DNA of 64,000 bases, taken from positions 124,001 to 188,000 of the forward strand of contig MKVX01000002.1 of the NCBI GenBank assembly GCA_001899255.1. The letters run 5' to 3'. Every line of letters starts with the position of its first letter. Position 1 is the stretch's first letter. Origin of the DNA: Rhizobiales bacterium 62-47. GTDB lineage: Bacteria > Pseudomonadota > Alphaproteobacteria > Rhizobiales > Xanthobacteraceae. A program made the position numbers and the translations under genes. This document shows, one piece after another, positions 17,537 to 28,350 of the stretch. The notes beneath the pieces are model-generated. The model searched no databases and was not told where the DNA came from. It worked only from the letters and a program-made list of their open reading frames with translations.

Positions 17537-18742
17537 ATGAAACTAAAAACCATATTGATGACCACCGCGCTGTCGCTGGCGTTCGCCGGTGCGGCGCAGG
17601 CAGAGATTTCCGTCAAGCTCGGCGTGCTCAACGACATGTCGAGCCTTTACGCGGACATCTCCGGCCCGGGTTCGGTCGTGGCGGCAAATCTCGCGGTCGA
17701 GGATTTCGCCAAGACCAACAAGGACATCAAGGTTGAAGTGATTGGCGCCGATCACCAGAACAAGCCGGACGTCGGCGTCAACATCGCGCGCCAGTGGTAT
17801 GAGCGCGACGGCGTCGACACCATTCTCGACACCACGACGTCGTCGGTGGCGCTGGCGGTCTCCGAGATCACCAAGGAGAAGAAGAAGATCTTCATCCCGT
17901 CGGGCGGCGGCACTTCGGACCTCACCGGCAAGGCCTGCTCGCCCTACACCGTGCACTGGACCTACGACACCTGGGCGCTGGCCAACGGCACCGGTTCGGC
18001 GATGACCAAGAAGGGCGCCGACACCTGGTTCCTGCTCACCGCCGACTATGCCTTCGGCGCGGCACTCGAACGCGACACCACCGAAGCGGTGACCAAGGCC
18101 GGCGGCAAGGTGGTCGGCAGCGTCAAGCATCCGCTCAACTCGTCGGACTTCTCGTCGTTCCTGCTGCGTGCGCAGTCCTCGAAGGCGAAGGTGATCGCGC
18201 TCGCCAACGCCGGCGCCGACACCATCAACGCCATCAAGCAGGCCGCCGAATTCGGCATCACCCAGGGCGGCCAGTCGCTCGCCGGTCTGCTGATCTTCTC
18301 CAGCGACGTCAAGGCGCTCGGCCTGCAGGCGGCGCAGGGCCTGGTGCTGACCGAAGCGTTCTACTGGGACCAGACCGACGCGACGCGCGCGTTCTCCAAG
18401 CGTTTCGCCGAGAAGTTCAACGGCAAGATGCCGACCAGCGCGCAGGCCGGCGTCTATTCCAGCGTGCTGCACTATCTGAAGGCGGTCGCCGCTGCGAACA
18501 GCAAGGACTCCGACGCGGTGATGGCCAAGATGAAGGAATTGCCGATCGACGACGCGCTGTTCGGCAAGGGCTCGATCCGTCCCGATGGCCGCGCCATTCA
18601 CGACATGTATCTCTATGAAGTGAAGAAGCCGTCGGAGTCGAAGGGCGAGTGGGACATCTACAAGGTCGTCGCCACCATCCCGGCCAACGAAGCCTTCCGT
18701 CCGATGGATCAGGGCGGCTGCCCGCTGGTCGCGAAGAAGTAA
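17537..18742 (+). CDS. Branched-chain-type ABC substrate-binding protein
   Basis: A 401-residue periplasmic binding protein (type 1 fold, LivJ-like). A signal peptide covers residues 1-22 ending AAQAE. The mature part begins SVKLGVLNDMSSLYADISG, and later has DTTTSSVALAVSEI and LLTADYAFGAALERD, typical of family 5 binding proteins that carry amino acids, amides or aromatic acids. No permease or ATPase genes lie next to it, so it must use components encoded elsewhere. A clear terminator follows. The leader of 173 bases upstream is A/T richer than its surroundings, as expected for a promoter. Confidence 0.9.
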   Translation: MKLKTILMTTALSLAFAGAAQAEISVKLGVLNDMSSLYADISGPGSVVAANLAVEDFAKTNKDIKVEVIGADHQNKPDVGVNIARQWYERDGVDTILDTTTSSVALAVSEITKEKKKIFIPSGGGTSDLTGKACSPYTVHWTYDTWALANGTGSAMTKKGADTWFLLTADYAFGAALERDTTEAVTKAGGKVVGSVKHPLNSSDFSSFLLRAQSSKAKVIALANAGADTINAIKQAAEFGITQGGQSLAGLLIFSSDVKALGLQAAQGLVLTEAFYWDQTDATRAFSKRFAEKFNGKMPTSAQAGVYSSVLHYLKAVAAANSKDSDAVMAKMKELPIDDALFGKGSIRPDGRAIHDMYLYEVKKPSESKGEWDIYKVVATIPANEAFRPMDQGGCPLVAKK

Positions 18743-18783
18743 GCGCGCTGACGCCAGCGTTCGACGCAAGACTTCAAAACCAA

Positions 18784-18813
18784 AACCCCGGCTCCGCAAG
18801 GACCGGGGTTTTT
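18784..18813 (+). terminator. Intrinsic terminator after the binding-protein gene
   Basis: AACCCCGG pairs with CCGGGGTT around CTCCGCAAGGA-type loop bases and is followed by a run of T (five in a row to 18813). It lies about 40 bases after the stop codon at 18742. Confidence 0.88.
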
Positions 18814-18931
18814 CATGTTGAGTTATCGACGCGCACAGCGCTGCAACTAGCGCTGACCCGTCATGCCCGCGCATGACGTGTGGATGAATTCATCCCATGA
18901 CGCACGACGACGATCGCAACGATCGCCCGTC

Positions 18932-19894
18932 TCACATCGGCCGATAGGTCAGCACGTCGGCCGGCACGTTGACGCCGAGCTTGATCTGCCCAACCGACCT
19001 GATGATGTCGTCGCCGAGCAGCTGCGCGAAGCAGGCATAGCCCCAGTCGTTCATGTGCAGACCGTCGGCGATGGAAAAGCGCTCGAACGCCAGCGCCTGT
19101 TCCTCGTGCCATTCGCGCATCACTTCGAAGCGCGGGAAGATTCCGATGCGATGCACGCCGGCGAAGTTGTTGAGCATCTTCACCATGCTCCGGGCGTTTT
19201 CGCCCTTCTGATTGACCGCCGGCACGTATTGCGGATCGACCAGCACGACGTCGGACCCCGCCGCCTGAATCTGCTCGATGCCCTCGCGGACCTGGGCCAT
19301 CGTCGCCGCCGGATCGAGGTTGCGCAGAATGGCGTTGGTGCCGACCTGCCAGATCACGAGGTCCGGCTTCTCGTCGATCACCGCGTTCTTCAGCCGCTTC
19401 ATCATCTCCGGCGCGTCTTCGCCGCCCTTGCCGCGATTGAGCACGGTGATGTCGGCGGTCGGATATTTGCGCCTGAGTTGCGCCGCCAGCCGGTTGGGAT
19501 AGGTGAACTCGGGCGACGTCGAGCCGTAGCCCTCCGTCGACGACGAGCCGAAGGCGATGATGACGACCGGCTGGTTCTCCGCCAGCTTGCGCGCGACATG
19601 CGGCAACGACCCCATGGCCTGATTGCTGCGCTTCGGCGCCAGGCAGGGAACGCGGCGGAAAATATCGGCGGCCTTGGTCGTCGCCTGCTTGACCTTGTCG
19701 ATGGTCTGCGAGGCAATACCCTTGCTGGCGTCGGGCTTGGCCAGCGCCACTTGCGCCGGAGGCTCGGCGGCATCGGCCGGTGCGGCGGCATGACCCGCGG
19801 TCTGCGCGCAAGCCGGCACATTCAACACAATGGTCAAGGCGAGAGCGGGAAGCGCGGTCAGGGCGGCCCAGCCGACGCGGCGGCGATCGGACAT
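18932..19894 (-). CDS. Secreted SGNH/GDSL-family hydrolase
   Basis: A 320-residue exported protein; a hydrophobic segment at about 8-30 ending PACAQ looks like a signal peptide. The SGNH blocks are visible: block I FGSSST (115-120), block II RGKGGED, block III WQVGTNAI with the Asn, and block V DGLHMND with Asp277 and His280 as the catalytic pair. Such enzymes deacylate or transfer acyl groups on sugars and lipids. It is the third gene of a likely opgC-SGNH-SGNH unit, directly abutting the preceding one, which suggests action on an acylated polysaccharide or glucan. Confidence 0.85.
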   Translation of the reverse strand: MSDRRRVGWAALTALPALALTIVLNVPACAQTAGHAAAPADAAEPPAQVALAKPDASKGIASQTIDKVKQATTKAADIFRRVPCLAPKRSNQAMGSLPHVARKLAENQPVVIIAFGSSSTEGYGSTSPEFTYPNRLAAQLRRKYPTADITVLNRGKGGEDAPEMMKRLKNAVIDEKPDLVIWQVGTNAILRNLDPAATMAQVREGIEQIQAAGSDVVLVDPQYVPAVNQKGENARSMVKMLNNFAGVHRIGIFPRFEVMREWHEEQALAFERFSIADGLHMNDWGYACFAQLLGDDIIRSVGQIKLGVNVPADVLTYRPM

Positions 19895-20653
19895 TTAACG
19901 CTGGATCCTCAATTCGGCGGGCTTGAGCTGGGCTGCGTCGATGACAAACGTCGCCAAAGCGCGCCCGAGACAATCGTGGACCCGCTTCGCCAGATCGACG
20001 CCACGCGCCGCGCTGAACAGATCGAAACTTCCCGTCTCATTCCAATGATGCATGATGGCAAACCGATCGAACAGCGGAACCTCCCGCTGCTGAGCTGCGA
20101 CGCGCATGATATCGATGTAGGGCGTCGTGGAAATCATCGTCTCCATACGCGGCGTATACTGCAAATTTATCAGCACGACGTCGGCGCCCGCTTTTTGCAT
20201 CGCAGCAACGCCTTCGTCGACCGCGGTTCTGAAATCGTCCGGGTCGATCGATCGCATAGCATCCACGGTGCCGGTCTGCCAGATGACCAAAGTCGGTTTC
20301 TTGCCCTCGAGCAGCTGATCGATATCCTTGGTTACTTCCTCGGCGGTTTTCTTGACCTGAAGCTGCAACGCTACATTCACCGTGACCCCCGGCAGCTTGT
20401 CCCGCAGCGACGCCTCCATGCGGCCGGGGAATCCGGTTCCGTCCGGCGCCGTGATGGTCGAAGACCGGCTGCCGATCACCATAATGTCCAGTTTGCGGTC
20501 GGTTTTGACCGCCTCGGCGACCTTTGGCAGCTTGTTATCGGTCGCCAGCAAATAGGCCGGAACCTCGCAGGTCGCGTGCGGCGGGTCGTCGGCGACCGCC
20601 GCAACCGTCGTCAGAAGCATGGCAAGCGCTGTCAGGCCCACAATGGCCTTCAT
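19895..20653 (-). CDS. Secreted SGNH-hydrolase-like protein with degenerate active site
   Basis: A 252-residue protein with a signal peptide (residues 1-21, ending AVADD). Its fold parallels the downstream SGNH protein: IMVIGSRSST at 57-66, LVIWQTGT at 122-129, and VVLINLQYTPRMETMI at about 159-174. However block III reads GTV rather than GTN, and no DxxH motif is present near the C-terminus, where DLFSAARGVD stands instead. It is thus probably not a standard hydrolase. The start at 20653 overlaps the opgC-like stop codon (ATGA), which indicates translational coupling; the next gene begins at the base after its stop codon. Confidence 0.75.
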   Translation of the reverse strand: MKAIVGLTALAMLLTTVAAVADDPPHATCEVPAYLLATDNKLPKVAEAVKTDRKLDIMVIGSRSSTITAPDGTGFPGRMEASLRDKLPGVTVNVALQLQVKKTAEEVTKDIDQLLEGKKPTLVIWQTGTVDAMRSIDPDDFRTAVDEGVAAMQKAGADVVLINLQYTPRMETMISTTPYIDIMRVAAQQREVPLFDRFAIMHHWNETGSFDLFSAARGVDLAKRVHDCLGRALATFVIDAAQLKPAELRIQR

Positions 20654-21912
20654 GATCCCCCTCCCGCCAGATCTGCATCGGCGTCGGCGCTTTTCGCGTC
20701 TGTTCCGCTCTTCGCAGCTACCCGCTTGTACCACGAAAGCACCCAGGCGGCGGCGGACATAATGACAATACCGCTAATACTTACAATGAAGTGAATCCCG
20801 GCGCCGCCGCTCGACACCTCGGCCAGGATGAAATGGCCGGCAAAGGCCAGGAAGACGCCGATGCAGAAGATCTCCAGCGAATGCTGGCCGCACAGGATCA
20901 TCGGCCGCAGCCAGGGCGATTTCAGTCCCGGCCAGCCGCTGGGCAGGAAATAGACCGCCACCGCCGCGATGGCGAGAAAGTGCACGAAACGCAGCACGTC
21001 GAGATCGGTCTTGTTGATCGGATACATCCACTGCTCGATCACCCGCGGCACGATATGGCCGAGCTGCGGCAGGTGCCAGGTCAGCGTGACGAAGAACGCC
21101 GCGATCAGATAGGCCAGCGCCAGCCCGAGCAGGATGCGCGACGACAGCAGCGGCGCCATCCGCCTGGCGCCCCCGAGCGCGCACCAGGCGCCGAACACGA
21201 ACAGCAACTGCCAGGCGAACGGATTGAAGAACCAGACACCGTTCGGATAGGCCGGCAGGTTGAGGCCGAACTCCCAGGTCACGGCATAGATCAGCACCGA
21301 CAGGCCGAGCGTCAGGTCGGGCTTGCGCTGCATCAGAAAAATGATCAGCGGCAGGAACAGCATCAGCACGATGTAGAGCGGAAGCACGTCCATGTTGACC
21401 GGACGGAACTTCAGCAGCAACGCCTGGACGATGGTGACATCCGGCTGCTTGAGGAAATCGAGAATGCCCATTTCTTCCGAATACAGCGGGTTCTCGAACT
21501 GCGTCGCGACGTAGGAGATTTCTGCAAGGAAGATGGTGAACAGGAAAACGTGGGCGACGTAGATCTGCCAGACCCGTTTGAAGATGCGCGCGCTGGCCAC
21601 CACGAACCCGCGGCTTCTCATGGCGCGGCCGTATACGAACGCCGCGGTATAGCCGGAAATGAAGATGAAGATTTCAGTGGCGTCGCTGAAGCCATAATTG
21701 CGGAACGTCAGCCAGGTAAAGATGTTCGGCGGCAGGTGATCGACGAAGATCAGCCACAGCGCCAGCCCGCGAAACAGATCGAGCCGCAGTTCGCGCTCGG
21801 CCCCGGTGATCGCCACCGATTGCGTCGGCGCGGCCCGCGCGGCGGATGGCGCGTCGGTCGATGCCGCATGTCCCGTAAAGGCCCCGGCGGCATGGTCGGT
21901 CACGGAGGTCAT
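20650..21912 (-). CDS. opgC: OpgC-family membrane acyltransferase
   Basis: A 420-residue polytopic membrane protein with about ten helices. The N-terminal cytoplasmic part leads into RLDLFRGLALWLIFVDHLPPN (near residues 43-62), the signature of OpgC and related acyltransferase-3-like proteins, with the conserved histidine in VDH. OpgC proteins add succinyl or similar groups to osmoregulated periplasmic glucans. No glucan synthase gene (opgGH or ndvB type) is in the window. The first gene of a three-gene minus-strand unit, it overlaps the next gene by 4 bases. The function in glucan or other polysaccharide acylation is family-level knowledge, not shown here. Confidence 0.85.
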   Translation of the reverse strand: MTSVTDHAAGAFTGHAASTDAPSAARAAPTQSVAITGAERELRLDLFRGLALWLIFVDHLPPNIFTWLTFRNYGFSDATEIFIFISGYTAAFVYGRAMRSRGFVVASARIFKRVWQIYVAHVFLFTIFLAEISYVATQFENPLYSEEMGILDFLKQPDVTIVQALLLKFRPVNMDVLPLYIVLMLFLPLIIFLMQRKPDLTLGLSVLIYAVTWEFGLNLPAYPNGVWFFNPFAWQLLFVFGAWCALGGARRMAPLLSSRILLGLALAYLIAAFFVTLTWHLPQLGHIVPRVIEQWMYPINKTDLDVLRFVHFLAIAAVAVYFLPSGWPGLKSPWLRPMILCGQHSLEIFCIGVFLAFAGHFILAEVSSGGAGIHFIVSISGIVIMSAAAWVLSWYKRVAAKSGTDAKSADADADLAGGGS

Positions 21913-22250
21913 TCAGCACCGTTCGGATATGTCAAAGCCACGCTCGCGCGCGGCGGCCCCGTCGCGCGACCGGCGAACGCTCTCGCATTCGCGCACTATC
22001 GCGACCTTACGGCAACAGGCCAGCTCCACTCATAGGCCGGAAAGCCGCAACGGTCCATTCCGCCGCAGAAAATCAACCGGTTCGCCGTTCTGTGGCCGAC
22101 AACTTTGTTGAAATCGCGTTCAACCGTGGCGGCGTCATGGCAGCATCGCACGGCGCCGGGTTTGGTTCCGCTACCACTTTTCGCTATGATGCGCGTGCAA
22201 TGCGAACGTATCGACCGCCGATCGCTGTCAACTCCGGAAAGACTTGCTGC
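21913..22250. other. Divergent intergenic region between opgC and apaG
   Basis: 338 bases without a convincing gene. It should hold the promoters of both divergent units. A good sigma-70-like candidate facing apaG is annotated separately. I see no inverted repeat or regulator site in the rest. Confidence 0.6.
22162..22190 (+). promoter_or_regulatory. Candidate sigma-70-type promoter of apaG
   Basis: TTGGTT at 22162-22167 and TATGAT at 22185-22190 are separated by 17 bases, the ideal spacing. The start codon of apaG is 60 bases further on. Assigned by eye from consensus resemblance only. Confidence 0.5.
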
Positions 22251-22640
22251 ATGTACCGCGCCGTGACCCGCCACATCGAAGTGACCGTCGAACCCAACTT
22301 CATGCCGGAACGGTCGGTGGCGGAGCGCGAGTATTTCTGGTCCTACACAATCGTCATCACCAACACCGGCCCGGAGACCGTGCAACTGCGCACCCGGCAC
22401 TGGATCATTACCGATGCGGTCGGGCACCGGGAGGAAGTTCGCGGCGAAGGCGTCGTCGGCGAACAGCCGCGGCTCGGACCCGGCGAGACGTTCAAATATA
22501 CCAGCGGCGTTCCGCTCTCGACGGCGTCGGGATTCATGGCCGGCAGCTACCAGATGGTCACCGACAGCGGCGAGCGCTTCGACATCGAGGTACCGACCTT
22601 CTCGCTCGACAGCCCGGACGCCCGGCGGACGCTGAACTAG
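22251..22640 (+). CDS. apaG: ApaG-family protein
   Basis: A 129-residue protein with the ApaG (DUF525) fibronectin-like fold. Recognisable are VTVEPNFMPERS, the YFWSYTIVITNTGPETVQLRTRHWIITDA core and the GxGVVGEQPRLGPGETFKYTSG motif. ApaG is associated with Co2+/Mg2+ homeostasis and Ap4A metabolism in enterobacteria, but its exact role is unsettled. The start at ATG 22251 fits the family length of about 125-130; upstream ATGs in frame at 22092 and later add non-homologous residues and overlap the promoter candidate. Confidence 0.95.
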   Translation: MYRAVTRHIEVTVEPNFMPERSVAEREYFWSYTIVITNTGPETVQLRTRHWIITDAVGHREEVRGEGVVGEQPRLGPGETFKYTSGVPLSTASGFMAGSYQMVTDSGERFDIEVPTFSLDSPDARRTLN

Positions 22641-22659
22641 CGATAACTGAACGAGACCC

Positions 22660-22751
22660 GTCACCTGAGGTACGAGTGACGCACGTCACCAGCCTCGCAG
22701 GGCGACGGCCGCATCCTTCGAGGCTCGTGACGTGCGCGCCTCAGGATGACG
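22660..22751. repeat. Palindromic repeat family A, copy 3
   Basis: Left arm GTCACCTGAGGTACGAGTGACG, centre CGCAGGGCGACGGCCGCATCCTTCGAGG, right arm GCGCCTCAGGATGACG. It lies between the converging ends of apaG and hslO and could serve as a bidirectional transcript end. Confidence 0.85.
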
Positions 22752-22761
22752 TCAGCAAGCC

Positions 22762-23769
22762 TTATTCGACGCCGGCTTCCTGCGGCGTGAATTCGTAGAC
22801 CGAGCTGCAGAACTCGCAGGTGACGACAACCTTGCCGTCCTTCACCATGTCGGCGCGATCCTGCGCCGCGAAGCTCGCCAGCATCGACGACACCGCCTCG
22901 CGCGAGCACGAGCACTTGGCCTGCACCGGCTGGTTGGCGAACACCCGCACGCCGCGCTCGTGGAACAGCCGGTACAACAGCCGTTCGCCGGACAGATCGG
23001 GGTCGATCAATTCGACGTCCTCGATGGTCTGGATCAGCGACTGGCCTTCGATCCACGCATCATCCTCGGCGACCACATGCGCGGCGCTGCCCTCCGGCGC
23101 ATCGCCGGGATGCAGATCGGCCTGCCGCGCGCGCTCCGGCGCCTTGGGCAGGAACTGCAGCAGCATGCCGCCGGCGCGCCAGCGATGTTTCGGACCATCT
23201 TCGCCACCGCGCCATTCTTCGCCGACCGCGATGCGGACGCGGGTCGGGATCTGCTCCGAGCGGAGGAAATATTCATGCGCGGCATCTTCCAGGTTGCCGC
23301 CGTCGAGCGCCACCAGTCCCTGATAGCGGCTCATGTCCGGGCCCTGATCGATGGTCATCGCGAGATGGCCGCGCCCGAGCAGCTCCGCCGAATCCAGACC
23401 CGGCGCGAGTCGCGCGGCATCGTAGCGCGCATAGGCCCGCATCCGGTTCGGCGCCTGATAATCCACGATCACCAGCGACACCGGTCCATCGGTCTGGGTC
23501 TGCAGGATAAAGCGGCCGTCGAACTTCAGCGCCGAGCCCAATAGCGTCGTCAGCACGATGGCCTCGCCGAGCAGCTTGCCGACCGGCGCGGGATAATCGT
23601 GCTTGGTCAGCAACTCGTCCAGCGCCGGGCCGAGCTTGGTCAGCCGGCCGCGCAAATCGAGCGCGCCGACCTCGAACGGCAGCACGGCGTCATCGACCGG
23701 GATCGGCGACGGTGCGCGAACGTGACTTTCGGGATTCATTGCGGCGTCGGGAGATGAGGATGGGGTCAT
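22762..23769 (-). CDS. hslO: Redox-regulated chaperone Hsp33
   Basis: A 335-residue cytoplasmic holdase chaperone activated by oxidation. The N-terminal domain has the common PAPVGKLLGEAIVLTTLLGSALKFDGRF segment, and the C-terminal zinc site is intact: KCSCSRE (CxC) followed by VTCEFCSSVYEF (CxxC). Zinc bound by these four cysteines is released on peroxide stress, unfolding the linker. The start at 23769 gives 30 residues before the conserved domain; ATG 23739 is a possible alternative. It lies between apaG and the argF-argD pair, a common alphaproteobacterial order. Confidence 0.95.
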   Translation of the reverse strand: MTPSSSPDAAMNPESHVRAPSPIPVDDAVLPFEVGALDLRGRLTKLGPALDELLTKHDYPAPVGKLLGEAIVLTTLLGSALKFDGRFILQTQTDGPVSLVIVDYQAPNRMRAYARYDAARLAPGLDSAELLGRGHLAMTIDQGPDMSRYQGLVALDGGNLEDAAHEYFLRSEQIPTRVRIAVGEEWRGGEDGPKHRWRAGGMLLQFLPKAPERARQADLHPGDAPEGSAAHVVAEDDAWIEGQSLIQTIEDVELIDPDLSGERLLYRLFHERGVRVFANQPVQAKCSCSREAVSSMLASFAAQDRADMVKDGKVVVTCEFCSSVYEFTPQEAGVE

Positions 23770-23846
23770 GGCGCACTATCTAGGGACGAACCGCGCGGAT
23801 TGACACCCCCCGCGCCGCAGCCATCCCATGCGGAGTTCCGGGGCCT

Positions 23847-24245
23847 TTATGAGGGCAGGTTGAGCTGCCACGATACGCCGAAGCGGTCGTTGAGCCAGCC
23901 GAAGCGGCGGCTGAATCCGTAATTGCCGAGCGGCATCAGCACGCCGCCGCCATCCGACAGGGTGCCGAAGATGCGATCGAGTTCGGCCTCGGAGACGCAA
24001 TCGACGAACAGCGAGAACGATGGGGTGAAGTCGAAAGCGTGACGCACTGGGCTATCGATGCACATCACGTTCTGGCCCGCGAGCCGCACCACCGCGAGCT
24101 TCACCGAACCTTCCGCACCGGCCTCGCCCGCGCCGTAGCGCGCGATCTCGACGACCTCGCTGTCCGGGATCGTCGCGACGTAGAGCTTCATCGCCTCCTC
24201 GGCGCGACCCTGAAACATGAGGAACGGCCGAACCGACGTCACCAT
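23847..24245 (-). CDS. PhnB-like VOC-family protein
   Basis: A 132-residue protein of the PhnB/3-demethylubiquinone-methyltransferase-like VOC subgroup. It opens VRPFLMFQGRAEEAMKLYVATIPDSEV, the standard beginning of this family, and ends with RFGWLNDRFGVSWQLNLPS, equally diagnostic. Despite historical names, no enzymatic function is firmly known for these proteins. It lies between hslO and argF on the same strand, 19 bases from the argF stop codon, so it may share the arginine-gene transcript. Confidence 0.85.
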   Translation of the reverse strand: MVTSVRPFLMFQGRAEEAMKLYVATIPDSEVVEIARYGAGEAGAEGSVKLAVVRLAGQNVMCIDSPVRHAFDFTPSFSLFVDCVSEAELDRIFGTLSDGGGVLMPLGNYGFSRRFGWLNDRFGVSWQLNLPS

Positions 24246-24264
24246 CGCGCGCTCCCGTTATCGA

Positions 24265-26396
<2,132 letters not shown>

Positions 26397-26932
26397 GACA
26401 ATCCGATCAATATTGGCTGCGGGCCGCGCCGGTTGCGCTGGCGAATGCCGGAGCGAAGCCGGAACTCGGTCCCGGAAACGAAATGTGCCGCCTTTCCAGG
26501 CGGCACATGCGATTATTCTAGGTCCGCCGCGAGGACTGTCAACCTCGCAACGGCTGCCGGAACACCCTCATTTCGCAGCAATTAACCTTCGCAGCCGCGC
26601 GCGCGTGACGCCCAGCTGATCGTCAAGCGATGGTCAAGTGATGCCGAAGAGTCGCAGAAAAAGCTGATTTTCCCGATTGACTACGGAAGGTGTGGACGCG
26701 TGAGGCCCGACTCTTGCGCGTGAGTCACGGCATATTGTAGCGTTTGGGCTGTCGAGTACGACATCTCGTGCGGCGGTTTTGATCCAACTACGGTCCTTGT
26801 TCGGCGTAACGCCCGGACGCGCTTGATGCGCCCGGCGAGGGCTAAGGGATTCTGCCCGCAGGGATTTTGAACGAACAGGGGTCGCGCCGCCGCCTCACCG
26901 CATCGGGCGCGCGACACGAAGGGAACAGAGCG
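26397..26932. other. Divergent regulatory region between argD and gcrA
   Basis: 536 bases without a supported gene. On the argD side lies a perfect stem-loop (26483-26508). A TTAACC hexamer at 26582 resembles a CtrA half-site. On the gcrA side three GANTC sites cluster at 26649, 26709 and 26722. The stretch 26730-26860 holds nothing I can identify. Confidence 0.6.
26483..26508. other. Perfect stem-loop in the argD leader
   Basis: ATGTGCCGCC and GGCGGCACAT form a ten-base-pair stem with a six-base loop TTTCCA. It sits about 90 bases upstream of the argD start codon. No T-run follows on either strand, so it is not an obvious intrinsic terminator. Confidence 0.6.
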
Positions 26933-27439
26933 ATGACAGTTTTGACCTGGTCCGACGATCGCGTCGAGCAACTGAAGAAACTCTGGGAAGCCGGTTTGTC
27001 AGCCAGCCAGATTGCCGCCGAGCTGGGCAACGTCACCCGCAATGCCGTGATCGGCAAGGTGCATCGCCTCGGCCTGTCCGGCCGCGCCAAGACGCCGTCA
27101 TCGGCCGCGCCGCGGCCGCGCAAGGTCCGCCCCGCCCAGCACATGATGCGGGTGTCGCGGCCGGTGTCGCGCGGCAATACCGCGCTGGCGCACGCCTTTG
27201 AAGTGGAGATGGAGCCGGACCCGATCGCCTACGACAATGTCGTGCCGATGAGCCAGCGCCTGACCTTGCTGGAGCTGAACGAGAGCACCTGCCACTGGCC
27301 GGTCGGCGATCCGTCCAATCCGGAATTCTTCTTCTGCGGCGGCAAGTCGCTCGCCGGCCTGCCCTATTGCGCGCATCACTCGCGCATCGCCTACCAGCCG
27401 GCGTCCGACCGCCGCCGCCAGCAGCCCAAGGCGCGCTGA
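26933..27439 (+). CDS. gcrA: GcrA cell-cycle regulator
   Basis: A 168-residue protein. The N-terminal DNA-binding domain is clear: TWSDDRVEQLKKLWEAGLSASQIAAELG, then VTRNAVIGKVHRLGLSGR. The C-terminal sigma-70-interacting domain has CHWPVGDP, FFFCGGKSLAGLPYCAHHSRIAYQP, matching GcrA. GcrA works with RNA polymerase sigma-70 and is helped by CcrM-methylated GANTC sites to drive S-phase genes in alphaproteobacteria. The start at 26933 follows GAAGGGA; the upstream in-frame ATG at 26867 would add unconserved residues. Confidence 0.96.
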   Translation: MTVLTWSDDRVEQLKKLWEAGLSASQIAAELGNVTRNAVIGKVHRLGLSGRAKTPSSAAPRPRKVRPAQHMMRVSRPVSRGNTALAHAFEVEMEPDPIAYDNVVPMSQRLTLLELNESTCHWPVGDPSNPEFFFCGGKSLAGLPYCAHHSRIAYQPASDRRRQQPKAR

Positions 27440-27462
27440 CAGTCATTCACTTCGCACTTGCA

Positions 27463-27482
27463 TCGTCCCTGCGCAGGGACGA
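27463..27482. repeat. Perfect 20-base palindrome after gcrA
   Basis: TCGTCCCTGC is followed directly by its exact reverse complement GCAGGGACGA. It lies 23 bases after the gcrA stop codon without a T-run. It may be a loop-less hairpin limiting the transcript or a protein-binding site. Confidence 0.5.
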
Positions 27483-27537
27483 CGACAACTAATCCGTGCT
27501 AGTCTCGCGTGCCTCAAACGGACCGCGGGTGATCGCC

Positions 27538-28350
27538 ATGCTGGAAACCGACAAGGTCTTTGCCGGCTCGATTCCAGAAAACTACGACCGGCACATGGTG
27601 CCGTTGATTTTCGAGCCCTACGCCGCCGATCTCGCGCGCCGCGCCGCCGCCTTCGCACCCAGCGCGGTTCTGGAAATCGCCGCGGGCACCGGCGTCGTCA
27701 CGCGTGCTTTGGCACCGCAACTGTCGCCCGATGCACGCTACACCGTCAGCGACCTCAACCGGCCGATGCTGGACTACGCGGCGTCGCGCCAGCCGCCCGA
27801 CAGCCGCATCACCTGGCGGCAAGCCGATGCGCTGGCGCTGCCGTTCGACGATGCGGCCTTCGATCTGGTGTGTTGCCAGTTCGGCGCGATGTTCTTCCCC
27901 GACCGTGTGAAAGCCTATCGCGAAGCGAAGCGCGTACTGCAACCCGGCGGACATTTGCTGTTCAGCGTGTGGGACCGCATCGAGGACAATATCTTCGCCG
28001 ACGATGTGACCAATGCGCTGGCGCGGATGTTTCCGAGCGATCCGCCGCGTTTTCTGGCGCGCACGCCGCACGGCTACCACGATACGGCGCTGATCCGCCG
28101 CGAATTGATGGACGCAGGCTTCTCGGATGTGGCGATCGAAACGCGCGCCGAACAAAGCCGCGCCGCCTCGCCAAGCATTCCGGCCATGGCTTATTGTCAG
28201 GGCACGCTGCTGCGCAACGAGATCGAGTCGCGCGACGCCGACAAGCTGCAAGCCGCCACCGACTATGCCACAGCCGCCATCGCCGACCGCCACGGCCACG
28301 GCGCGGTCGCGGCCAAGATTCAGGCGCATGTCATCGTTGCGGTGGTCTGA
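27538..28350 (+). CDS. Class I SAM-dependent methyltransferase (UbiE/Methyltransf-11 type)
   Basis: A 270-residue cytoplasmic enzyme. Motif I for SAM binding is VLEIAAGTGVVTRAL, followed by YTVSDLNRPMLDYA, ADALALPFDDAAFDLVCCQFGAMFFPD and the post-motif KRVLQPGGHLLFSVWD. The acceptor molecule cannot be predicted. The start is set at ATG 27538 since upstream residues are not typical of the fold. It follows gcrA on the same strand after about 100 bases and ends before a palindromic repeat. Confidence 0.88.
   Translation: MLETDKVFAGSIPENYDRHMVPLIFEPYAADLARRAAAFAPSAVLEIAAGTGVVTRALAPQLSPDARYTVSDLNRPMLDYAASRQPPDSRITWRQADALALPFDDAAFDLVCCQFGAMFFPDRVKAYREAKRVLQPGGHLLFSVWDRIEDNIFADDVTNALARMFPSDPPRFLARTPHGYHDTALIRRELMDAGFSDVAIETRAEQSRAASPSIPAMAYCQGTLLRNEIESRDADKLQAATDYATAAIADRHGHGAVAAKIQAHVIVAVV

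Noticed and set aside
18863..20794. A 643-residue open frame on the plus strand
   Set aside because: Antisense to the two SGNH protein genes, with shadow-type composition and no domain.
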